Assembly (NCBI GenBank): GCA_900555705.1
Contig: USLV01000032.1
Span: 1 to 9,042, forward strand
DNA: 9,042 nucleotides
Source of the DNA: an uncultured Oscillospiraceae bacterium
Lineage (GTDB): Bacteria; Bacillota; Clostridia; Oscillospirales; Acutalibacteraceae
Direction: 5' to 3'
Shown: one piece after another, positions 1 through 7,663 of the stretch
How the letters are laid out: each line of letters starts with the position of its first letter
Numbering within the stretch: the stretch's first letter is position 1
Position numbers and translations under genes: made by a program
Notes under the pieces: generated by a model
What the model was told of the DNA's origin: nothing
Seen by the model: the letters and a program-made list of their open reading frames with translations, nothing else
Database searches by the model: none

Positions 1-1548
1 TGGGACTTGACCACCGGCATGTTCGCTACCACCCACGGCGGCAAGCTGGCCAGCGCCTTCGGCAGCTACGGCTGGAGCGGCGAGGGCGTGCCGCATATGC
101 TCGAGCGGCTGCGTCAGCTGCGCCTGCGGGTGCTGGAGGGCTTCCGTGTGCGGTTCAAGCCGGACGAGCAGGCACTCGAGGATGCCTTTGCGTTCGGCCG
201 CCGCTTTGCCGATGCGCTGCGGGGCCGGGAAGAGCAAACGGCTGCCCCCAAGCGGATGGTGAAATGCCTCGTCTGTGGCGCAGTATTTGAGGAGGGGACG
301 GAGACCTGCCCGGTCTGCGGTGTCGGACCGGAGAATTTCGTCCCGGCTGAGGCGGCGGAGTCAGCCTTCCGAAAGGATACCGACGATGTCTTTGTGATTC
401 TGGGAGCGGGCGCTGCGGGCGTCAGTGCCGCGGAGGCGATCCGTCGGCGCAACGCCACTGCCGGGATCGTGCTGATCGGGGATGAAGGTGTTCTGCCGTA
501 TAACCGGCCGATGCTGACGAAAAACCTGCTCGCCGGGCTGACGGCAGAGCAGCTTGCTATCCACGATGCGGCCTGGTATGAAGAAAATCGTATTTTCCGG
601 GTGGAGGGCCGTGTGGCAGCGCTCCGGCCGGCGGAGCGCACAGTCGAGCTGGAGGACGGCAGCCGGTTTACCTATACGGACTGCATCTACGCGCTCGGCG
701 CATCCAGCTTTGTCCCGCCGATCGAGGGCGCGGATCGGGACGGTGTGATCGCCGTCCGTACTCTACAGGATGTGGAGCGGGTGGCGGCGCGGGCGCCGCA
801 GACGAGGGACGCGGTCGTGATCGGCGGCGGTGTGCTGGGACTGGAGGCGGCCTGGGAGCTGAGGAAGGCGGGATGTGCCGTGACTGTACTGGAAGTAGCC
901 GACCGCATTATGGGACGCCAGCTGGATGCAGCCGCCGCCGATATGCTGCGGGAAATCGCAGAGGGACAGGGTGTCTGTATCCGCACCGGCGTACAGATTC
1001 GGTCGATCGAGGGCGGCGAGCGTGTGAGCGGCGTACAGCTTGCGGACGGCAGCGTGCTGCCGTCACAGCTGGTGCTGATCTCCTGCGGCGTCCGTGCCAA
1101 CACGGCGGTCGCCGCCGAAGCCGGACTGGAGCTCGGCCGCGCGGTACGGGTGAACGCCCGGATGGAGACCTCCTGTTCGCATGTCTATGCCTGCGGTGAC
1201 TGTGCCGAGTTCGAGGGCATCAACTATGCGCTCTGGTCGGAGGCGACGGAGATGGGTGAGGTCGCGGGCGCGAACGCGGCGGGGGAAGAGTGTCGGTATC
1301 AGACGCCGGTGCTGCCGGTCACCTTCCACGGCCTGAACACGTCGCTCTATGCGATTGGCGATGCGGGCAGCCTGGCGGATAAGGCATATCGGACAGTGGA
1401 GGTTCGGGATACGGAGAAGAACACGCTGGAAAAGTGGTTTTTCCGGGATGAACGGCTGTGTGGCGGCATTCTGCTTGGCGATACCTCGAAGATGGCGAAG
1501 ATGACCGAAGCGGTGCTCGATGGCCGCAGATATCAGGAGCTGTTCTGA
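1..1548 (+). CDS. Flavodiiron protein fused to rubredoxin and NADH:rubredoxin oxidoreductase modules (3' part)
   Basis: The reading frame is open from base 1 (Trp, Asp, Leu...), so the gene is cut by the window edge and the TTG at 7 is not a real start. Counting from the first codon, residues 1 to about 75 are the end of a flavodoxin domain with the flavodiiron signature GSYGWSGEG (21-29). A short rubredoxin follows, with CLVC (89-92) and CPVC (103-106) only ten residues apart. The rest is a pyridine nucleotide-disulfide oxidoreductase-like module: FAD Rossmann motif GAGAAG (135-140), NADH motif GGGVLG (275-280) and an FAD-contacting ACGD (397-400). This order matches the clostridial multidomain flavodiiron proteins, which pass electrons from NADH through FAD, rubredoxin iron and FMN to a diiron site that reduces O2 or NO in the cytoplasm. 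The metallo-beta-lactamase diiron domain should lie upstream and is not visible, so substrate preference is open. The family member is about 850 residues; 515 are seen here. Confidence 0.9.
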   Translation, partial: WDLTTGMFATTHGGKLASAFGSYGWSGEGVPHMLERLRQLRLRVLEGFRVRFKPDEQALEDAFAFGRRFADALRGREEQTAAPKRMVKCLVCGAVFEEGTETCPVCGVGPENFVPAEAAESAFRKDTDDVFVILGAGAAGVSAAEAIRRRNATAGIVLIGDEGVLPYNRPMLTKNLLAGLTAEQLAIHDAAWYEENRIFRVEGRVAALRPAERTVELEDGSRFTYTDCIYALGASSFVPPIEGADRDGVIAVRTLQDVERVAARAPQTRDAVVIGGGVLGLEAAWELRKAGCAVTVLEVADRIMGRQLDAAAADMLREIAEGQGVCIRTGVQIRSIEGGERVSGVQLADGSVLPSQLVLISCGVRANTAVAAEAGLELGRAVRVNARMETSCSHVYACGDCAEFEGINYALWSEATEMGEVAGANAAGEECRYQTPVLPVTFHGLNTSLYAIGDAGSLADKAYRTVEVRDTEKNTLEKWFFRDERLCGGILLGDTSKMAKMTEAVLDGRRYQELF

Positions 1549-1553
1549 TGAAC

Positions 1554-1594
1554 AAAAAAGGTGTACGGTTTCTGAGAAACCGTACACCTTTTTT
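1554..1594. terminator. Bidirectional intrinsic terminator shared by two convergent genes
   Basis: A perfect 13-bp stem, GGTGTACGGTTTC (1560-1572) and its complement (1576-1588), encloses a TGA loop. Six A (1554-1559) precede it and six T (1589-1594) follow, so both strands read a stem followed by a U run. It starts 5 bases after the stop of the flavodiiron gene and ends 11 bases before the stop end of uraA, which suits termination of both. Confidence 0.95.
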
Positions 1595-1605
1595 CAGACA
1601 CTCGC

Positions 1606-2958
1606 TTAGTTCTCGACGTCGTCTGCCTGGAAGACATAGTCTTTGCCGGGCAGGATCGCATTGAGCAGGATGCCCAGAATCGCGGCGATGGCGAGGCCGG
1701 ACAGCGTGATAGTCGCGGAACCGATCGTGAAGCTGATGCCGCCCACACCGTTGAAACCGAGGGCGCTGACCAGAATCACCGCCGCGACGATCAGGTTGCG
1801 GCTCTTCGTGAAGTCCACCTGGTTTTCTACCACATTGCGCACGCCGATGGCGGAGATCATGCCGTAGAGCACGAAGGAGATGCCGCCGATAATCGGGCTC
1901 GGAATGGTGCTGATGGCGGCGCTGATCTTCGGGAAGAAGGAGAGCAGGATTGCGAACACCGCCGCGATCTGCATCACGCGGGGATCATAGACTCTGGTCA
2001 GCGCGAGCACACCGGTGTTCTCGCCGTAAGTGGTGTTGGCGGGACCGCCGAACATAGCCGAGAAGCTGGTGGCGAGTCCGTCGCCGAGCAGCGTGCGGTG
2101 CAGGCCGGGCTTGGCAATGTAGTTCTTACCCGCCGTCGCGCTGATGGCCGAGATATCGCCGATGTGCTCCATCATGGTGGCCAGCGCGATCGGTGCAATG
2201 GTGATGATCGCGCTGACGGATTTGGAGATGTCCTTAAAGGCGCCAAACATGAACTGGTTGCTGTGCAGCGGCAGTCCGATGATATCCGCGTTTGCCACGG
2301 CGGCGAAGTCAACCATGCCGAGGCAAACCGCCACGATATAGGAGCCGACCACACCGATGATAATCGGAATAATCTTGATCATGCCGCGGCCCCAGATGTT
2401 GCAGACAACGATCAGCAGAAAGGCGGTGAGCGCCACAATCCAGTTGTAGGCGACCGGGATCTGCTCGTTGATCGGGGTTGTGACATTGTTGACGGCAGTC
2501 GGGGCGAGAATCAGGCCGATGGAGATGATGATCGGGCCGGTCACGACCGGCGGAAAGAAGCGCATGACCTTCTGCACACCGAAGACCCGGATCAGCGCCG
2601 CGACAACGAGATAGATCAGGCCGGCGACAAAGACACCGAGGCAGGCAAAAGGGATCATCTCGATGTTGGACGAGCCGTCCGCCAGTCGGGGAGCCACCGC
2701 AGCATAGCCGCCGAGAAAGGCGAAGGAGGAGCCGAGAAAAGCGGGGACCTTACCGCCGGTGATGAGATGGAACAGCAAGGTTCCGAGTCCGGCCATCAGC
2801 AGGGTGGTGGCCACATCCAGACCGGTGATAATCGGAACGAGAATCGTCGCGCCGAACATGGCGAACATGTGCTGGAGACCGAGAATCAGCGTTTTCGGCA
2901 GGCCGAGTGACCGAACATCATAGATTCCCTCGTCGCTTGTGTTGGGTTTGGTTGACAT
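1606..2958 (-). CDS. uraA: Uracil permease, NCS2 (nucleobase:cation symporter-2) family
   Basis: This 450-residue inner-membrane transporter most likely imports uracil with protons for pyrimidine salvage. The protein is a run of hydrophobic helices with short loops, close to the normal UraA length. Family marks are visible: GLQHMFAMFGA (27-37, with the conserved QH), GSSFAF (76-81), PPVVTGPIII (136-145), a Glu in MMEHIGD (Glu264) and a Glu in TTYGENTG (Glu313). The last two line up with the substrate-binding Glu241 and Glu290 of E. coli UraA. The ATG at 2958 has AGGAGG (2966-2971) seven bases upstream. The gene sits downstream of aspS on the same strand, but a terminator and its own promoter separate them. 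I see no PyrR-type leader; the predicted leader is only about 40 bases. Xanthine or another pyrimidine as substrate is less likely, because the sequence resembles UraA/PyrP throughout. Confidence 0.93.
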   Translation of the reverse strand: MSTKPNTSDEGIYDVRSLGLPKTLILGLQHMFAMFGATILVPIITGLDVATTLLMAGLGTLLFHLITGGKVPAFLGSSFAFLGGYAAVAPRLADGSSNIEMIPFACLGVFVAGLIYLVVAALIRVFGVQKVMRFFPPVVTGPIIISIGLILAPTAVNNVTTPINEQIPVAYNWIVALTAFLLIVVCNIWGRGMIKIIPIIIGVVGSYIVAVCLGMVDFAAVANADIIGLPLHSNQFMFGAFKDISKSVSAIITIAPIALATMMEHIGDISAISATAGKNYIAKPGLHRTLLGDGLATSFSAMFGGPANTTYGENTGVLALTRVYDPRVMQIAAVFAILLSFFPKISAAISTIPSPIIGGISFVLYGMISAIGVRNVVENQVDFTKSRNLIVAAVILVSALGFNGVGGISFTIGSATITLSGLAIAAILGILLNAILPGKDYVFQADDVEN

Positions 2959-2989
2959 GGAAATGCCTCCTCAAAACGGATTTTTCGAC

Positions 2990-3003
2990 ACATTGCGAAA
3001 TGT
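2990..3003. promoter_or_regulatory. Palindrome at the predicted uraA transcription start
   Basis: ACATT and AATGT form a 5-bp inverted repeat around a four-base centre (GCGA). It directly follows the -10 box, so it spans the likely start of transcription. It could be a small operator or a 5' hairpin of the mRNA. Its role is unproven and a repeat this short can occur by chance. Confidence 0.3.
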
Positions 3004-3032
3004 ATTTTATCATAATCAGTCGGGCTTGTCCA
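3004..3032 (-). promoter_or_regulatory. Sigma-A type promoter of uraA
   Basis: Read on the minus strand, TGGACA (3027-3032, 5/6 to consensus) and TAAAAT (3004-3009, 5/6) are 17 bases apart. A TGn extended -10 element immediately precedes the -10 box. A weaker overlapping choice is TTGATG (3031-3036) with TATGAT (3009-3014), 16 bases apart. It lies between the aspS terminator and the uraA start, so uraA can be transcribed alone. Confidence 0.7.
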
Positions 3033-3054
3033 TCAATAATTGAGAGAAGACATT

Positions 3055-3085
3055 AAAAAACGAAAGGCGCTGACATACAGCGCCT
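3055..3085 (-). terminator. Intrinsic terminator after aspS
   Basis: On the minus strand an 8-bp perfect stem AGGCGCTG/CAGCGCCT with a five-base loop is followed by TTCGTTTTTT. It begins 12 bases after the aspS stop codon and should end the hisS-aspS transcript before the uraA promoter. Confidence 0.92.
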
Positions 3086-3097
3086 CCCGTGGTTTTG

Positions 3098-4885
<1,788 letters not shown>

Positions 4886-4891
4886 ATGTTT

Positions 4892-6232
4892 TTACTCCCT
4901 TTCCTCTTCACCCTCGCGAACCAGATCGCCGAACAGATCGGCCATACCGGCCAACTGCCTGTCGAGAGACTTATTATAAAGAATGGTATAAAGACCGTCG
5001 TCCAGTGGAATCTCCTCCGACTGACCGTTCGTCATGTCCTTGAGCTGGACACGGCCGGTGGCGAGCTCGTTGTCGCCGACTACGATGACGAATCGTGAGC
5101 CGAGCTTGTCGGCATATTTCATCTGTGCCTTGAGGCTACGGCCGGTCATATCGAGCTCGGTCGCGACGCCGCCCGCCCGGAGCTGGGTCGCGATAGCGAA
5201 ACAGCGGCGGACCGCCGCCTCGCCCATCGGGGCGAGATAGAGCTCACAAGCCGGAGGCATCGGAAACGCCGCGCCGGTCGCCTCCATCACCATCAGCAGC
5301 CGTTCAAGTCCCATACCGAAACCGAGGGAAGGGAGATGCGGGCCGCCGAGCTCCTCGATCAGCCCGTCGTAGCGACCGCCGCCGGCGACCACTGCCTGCG
5401 CGCCGAGTGCATCGGAGACAAATTCGAACACCGTCCGGGTGTAATAGTCGAGGCCGCGCACAATACCGGTATCGATCTCATAGCCGATTTCCGCCGCATC
5501 GAGGCAGGCTTTGACCTCCTCGAAGTGGTTCCGGCAGTCATCGCAGAGATAGTCGAGCATGACCGGCGCCTCCGCTGCGATGGCGGAGCAGACCGGCGAT
5601 TTGCAGTCAAGAATACGCATCGGGTTGCGTTCCAGCCGACCGAGACAGGTATCACAGAGCTCGTCTTTTCGACTGCTGAAATAGGCCTTCAGCGCTTCGT
5701 GGTAGCGTGCGCGGCAGGTTGGGCAGCCGATCGAGTTGATATGGAGTGAGACGCCGGTGACGCCGAGCGCGTCGAGCACCGCCTTGGCCAGCGAGATGAC
5801 CTCGGCATCCGCCTGCGCGGCGGCAGCGCCAAAACATTCAATACCGAACTGATGGAACTCACGCAGCCGTCCCGCCTGTGGTTTTTCATAGCGGTAGCAG
5901 GAGGTGAGATAGGCGACCTTGATCGGCAGCGCGTCGTTGTGCAGACTGTGCTCGAGCAGCGCCCGGGCAGCGCCCGCCGTGCCTTCCGGACGCAGCGTGA
6001 TCGAGCGGCCGCCTTTGTCCTCGAAGGTATACATCTCTTTCTGTACCACGTCGGTGGTTTCCCCGACTGAGCGGTGGAAGAGCTCGGTGTGTTCAAAAAC
6101 GGGCGTGCGCATCTCGCGGTAGCCGTAGTCGCGTGCAATTGCCAGTGCGGTCTGCTCCATATGTTCCCATTTATAGCTGTCGGCAGGCAGCACATCCTGT
6201 GTACCGCGCGGTGCCTTGTTGGTTGCAGCCAT
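4892..6232 (-). CDS. hisS: Histidine--tRNA ligase
   Basis: This 446-residue cytoplasmic class II synthetase charges tRNA-His. Motif 1 is near MRTPVFEHTELFHRS (41-55), motif 2 is RYEKPQAGRLREFHQFG (114-130), the histidine-binding loop is GIVRGLDYYTRT (256-267) and motif 3 is LGFGMGLERLL (303-313). A C-terminal anticodon-binding domain starts near 330. The segment 168-235 holds eight cysteines in four pairs (170/173, 193/196, 210/215, 230/233), a cysteine-rich insert I associate with clostridial HisRS. The frame stays open upstream to an ATG at 6412, but the start at 6232 is preferred: AGGAGG lies eight bases before it, the protein then begins in the normal way (APRGTQDVLP), and the longer version would read through the leader terminator. 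It forms a tight pair with aspS. Confidence 0.97.
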   Translation of the reverse strand: MAATNKAPRGTQDVLPADSYKWEHMEQTALAIARDYGYREMRTPVFEHTELFHRSVGETTDVVQKEMYTFEDKGGRSITLRPEGTAGAARALLEHSLHNDALPIKVAYLTSCYRYEKPQAGRLREFHQFGIECFGAAAAQADAEVISLAKAVLDALGVTGVSLHINSIGCPTCRARYHEALKAYFSSRKDELCDTCLGRLERNPMRILDCKSPVCSAIAAEAPVMLDYLCDDCRNHFEEVKACLDAAEIGYEIDTGIVRGLDYYTRTVFEFVSDALGAQAVVAGGGRYDGLIEELGGPHLPSLGFGMGLERLLMVMEATGAAFPMPPACELYLAPMGEAAVRRCFAIATQLRAGGVATELDMTGRSLKAQMKYADKLGSRFVIVVGDNELATGRVQLKDMTNGQSEEIPLDDGLYTILYNKSLDRQLAGMADLFGDLVREGEEERE

Positions 6233-6240
6233 CTCAGAAT

Positions 6241-6246
6241 CCTCCT
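6241..6246 (-). promoter_or_regulatory. Ribosome binding site that fixes the hisS start
   Basis: AGGAGG on the minus strand, eight bases before the ATG at 6232. It is only eight bases downstream of the end of the leader terminator's U run (6255). Confidence 0.9.
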
Positions 6247-6254
6247 GTTCATAG

Positions 6255-6290
6255 AAAAAAGGCAGGGGCGGAACGGATCCGCCGACTGCC
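6255..6290 (-). terminator. Intrinsic terminator in the hisS leader, after mgsA
   Basis: On the minus strand GGCAG (6286-6290) pairs with CTGCC (6261-6265). An inner GGCGGA (6278-6283) pairs with TCCGCC (6267-6272) over a five-base loop, with a small internal loop between the two stems. Six U (6255-6260) follow. It lies about 60 bases after the mgsA stop and so may simply end the minD-mgsA transcript. It also sits directly before the hisS ribosome binding site with no room for a promoter, so hisS depends on readthrough or regulated antitermination. Confidence 0.85.
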
Positions 6291-6313
6291 CAAAATCCTC
6301 TACCCGAAACGGA

Positions 6314-6347
6314 CGGGCAAGCTTTGCTGCCGTTCAGCGATTGCCCG
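6314..6347 (-). promoter_or_regulatory. Hairpin upstream of the hisS leader terminator
   Basis: On the minus strand CGGGCAA (6341-6347) pairs perfectly with TTGCCCG (6314-6320). Between them, GCTG and CAGC (6335-6338 with 6326-6329) form an inner stem over a five-base loop. No U run follows, so it is not a terminator. It starts four bases after the mgsA stop codon. It may protect the mgsA mRNA end or form part of a hisS attenuator. No T-box consensus is visible. Confidence 0.5.
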
Positions 6348-6350
6348 GCG

Positions 6351-6761
6351 TCAGACCGCGTGATCGCTGCGGACCAGGTTACGCCAATCGAGATCACCGC
6401 GCTCCAGACCATGGATCAGCACTTCGGCGGTGGCAATATTGGTGGCGATCGGAATGCTGCGCATATCGCAGAGCCGGAGCATATCCGCCTCGTTTGGCTC
6501 ATGCGCCTTGACGGTCAGCGGATCGCGGAAAAACAGCAGCAGATCAATCTCATCGCAGGCGATGCGGGCTGAAATCTGCTGATCTCCGCCCTGTGAGCCG
6601 CTCATATACCGGGTAATTTCCAAGCCGGTTGCATCCGCCACCATCTTACCGGTGGTGCCAGTGGCACAGAGGTTGTGTCTGCTGAGAATTCCGCAGTAGG
6701 CAATGCAGAACTGTACCATGAGTTCTTTTTTGGCGTCGTGCGCGATCAGCGCAATGTTCAT
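6351..6761 (-). CDS. mgsA: Methylglyoxal synthase
   Basis: This 136-residue cytoplasmic enzyme converts dihydroxyacetone phosphate to methylglyoxal and phosphate, a bypass of lower glycolysis used when phosphate is scarce or sugar phosphates build up. Visible motifs are ALIAHD (4-9), ATGTTG (33-38, phosphate binding), GGDQQ with Asp60 (E. coli catalytic Asp71), FFRDP with Asp80 (Asp91), and His87 (His98). An ungapped alignment to E. coli puts Asn90 where Asp101 stands; B. subtilis also has Asp there. The length matches Gram-positive MgsA, which lacks the E. coli N-terminal extension. The ATG has AAGGAG (6770-6775) eight bases upstream. It follows minD after 51 bases with no promoter or terminator seen between, so the two are probably cotranscribed. 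Confidence 0.95.
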   Translation of the reverse strand: MNIALIAHDAKKELMVQFCIAYCGILSRHNLCATGTTGKMVADATGLEITRYMSGSQGGDQQISARIACDEIDLLLFFRDPLTVKAHEPNEADMLRLCDMRSIPIATNIATAEVLIHGLERGDLDWRNLVRSDHAV

Positions 6762-6812
6762 GCCGACATCTCCTTTTCTTTGTTATATCTGTGCCCTCTT
6801 CCAAGAGCAGAT

Positions 6813-7553
6813 TTACAGTTTTTGCAGCGGTGCGAGCGGCACCTCTTCGCCTTCGAGCCGGCGGGCAAGGTTATCGAAGCAGAGCGTCGCCGCACATCGT
6901 TCCGGGATCGGTGTCCCGCAGGCTGTCGCAAGGGACATCGCCTCGTCCTCCGGCACAACACCGATCAGACGAATGCCGGACAGGTCGATCAGCTCGTCCA
7001 CATTCGGAAGCTTTCCTTGCAGAATGGGTACTGGTCGCAGGCGGTTGATGACCAGCCGGGCAGGCATGTCCACTTTAGCGAGCCGCTCCCCGACAATACA
7101 GGCATCCCGGGCACAGACCATATCCGGCGTCGTCACCACAAGCGCACGCTCCGCGCCGGCGACTGCCGTCTCGAAGCCGGCTCCAAGACCGGCAGGGCAG
7201 TCGATGATCACGTGGTCATAGTGCTGGGCAAAGCCGCGGCAGAGCCGCCGCATATCCGCCGGAGAACAAATCTGCTCGAGGCTGACGGGGGCGGGAATAA
7301 CCGAGACATTTTCACAGATCGGAGAGGGATAGACAGCACGGATTGGTTCGCAGTTCCCGCTGAAAATATCTGCCATGTCGTACACCGTTTCCGTGCCGAT
7401 GCCGAGCATGACATCCAGGCTCCGAAGTCCGGCATCGCCGTCCACCAGCAGCACGCGATTACCGCGGCGAGCCAGTGCGCAGCCGAGCCCGGTGGTAACG
7501 GTGGATTTTCCGGCGCCACCCTTTCCGGACGTGACGACCGTCAGTTCCCCCAT
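6813..7553 (-). CDS. minD: MinD-type positioning ATPase without the usual C-terminal membrane helix
   Basis: This 246-residue protein belongs to the ParA/MinD group of deviant Walker ATPases. MinD normally binds the membrane as an ATP dimer and carries MinC to block division away from mid-cell. Seen here: KGGAGKST (11-18, signature Lys11 and Lys16), DGDAGLRSLD (38-47), Walker B VIIDCPAG (115-122), and LIGVVPEDE (196-204), typical of MinD. The start at 7553 is chosen over an in-frame ATG at 7619 because AAGGAGG lies seven bases before it and the protein then begins MGELTVVTSGKGG like known MinD. The longer version would also overlap the promoter. The protein stops soon after ARRLEGEEVPL, at the point where other MinD proteins continue into an amphipathic membrane-targeting helix, and is about 20 residues short. 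The usual RDxDR of the MinC/MinE-binding helix reads RDACI (149-153). No minC or minE lies beside it. A MinD-like protein with another partner is possible. Confidence 0.85.
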   Translation of the reverse strand: MGELTVVTSGKGGAGKSTVTTGLGCALARRGNRVLLVDGDAGLRSLDVMLGIGTETVYDMADIFSGNCEPIRAVYPSPICENVSVIPAPVSLEQICSPADMRRLCRGFAQHYDHVIIDCPAGLGAGFETAVAGAERALVVTTPDMVCARDACIVGERLAKVDMPARLVINRLRPVPILQGKLPNVDELIDLSGIRLIGVVPEDEAMSLATACGTPIPERCAATLCFDNLARRLEGEEVPLAPLQKL

Positions 7554-7560
7554 ATCCGCT

Positions 7561-7567
7561 CCTCCTT
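7561..7567 (-). promoter_or_regulatory. Ribosome binding site that fixes the minD start
   Basis: AAGGAGG on the minus strand, seven bases before the ATG at 7553. The alternative upstream ATG at 7619 lies inside the promoter spacer and cannot be on a transcript from that promoter. Confidence 0.9.
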
Positions 7568-7602
7568 CAGGCAATCCGGCGAACGGACGCCCTATAGATT
7601 CC

Positions 7603-7631
7603 AGTATAGCATAGGCCATCCGCGAAGTAAA
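7603..7631 (-). promoter_or_regulatory. Extended -10 promoter for minD-mgsA
   Basis: On the minus strand TTTACT (7626-7631, 4/6) and TATACT (7603-7608, 5/6) are exactly 17 bases apart, with TGn directly before the -10 box. An A-rich run of seven A just upstream of the -35 resembles an UP element. The predicted leader is about 40 bases. It lies between the mrdA stop and minD, where no mrdA terminator is visible. Confidence 0.75.
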
Positions 7632-7663
7632 CTATTTTTTTGAGAAAGCGATGGATTTATCGG

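Noticed and set aside
1549..1605. Small gene starting at the ATG overlapping the flavodiiron stop
   Set aside because: It would be translated entirely through the bidirectional terminator stem, has no ribosome binding site of its own and runs into the antisense of uraA.
2098..2910. Long plus-strand reading frame (270 codons) opposite uraA
   Set aside because: It is the mirror of a membrane protein gene: very rich in Asp, His, Arg and Gly, with no ribosome binding site and no recognisable domain. The uraA frame has clear family motifs.
6233..6350. T-box riboswitch before hisS
   Set aside because: The gap is only 118 bases, and no T-box consensus (AGGGTGGNACCGCG-like) or specifier domain is visible.
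6233..6412. N-terminal extension of HisRS by 60 residues
   Set aside because: The extra residues are low-similarity translation of the leader, terminator and mgsA end. The ATG at 6232 has an ideal ribosome binding site and gives the normal start.
7554..7619. N-terminal extension of MinD by 22 residues
   Set aside because: The upstream ATG lies in the promoter spacer, and the ribosome binding site sits before the ATG at 7553.
6675..7643. Long plus-strand reading frame (322 codons) opposite mgsA and minD
   Set aside because: It spans two well-supported genes, their intergenic gap and a promoter on the other strand, and shows no domain of its own. It is an antisense shadow.
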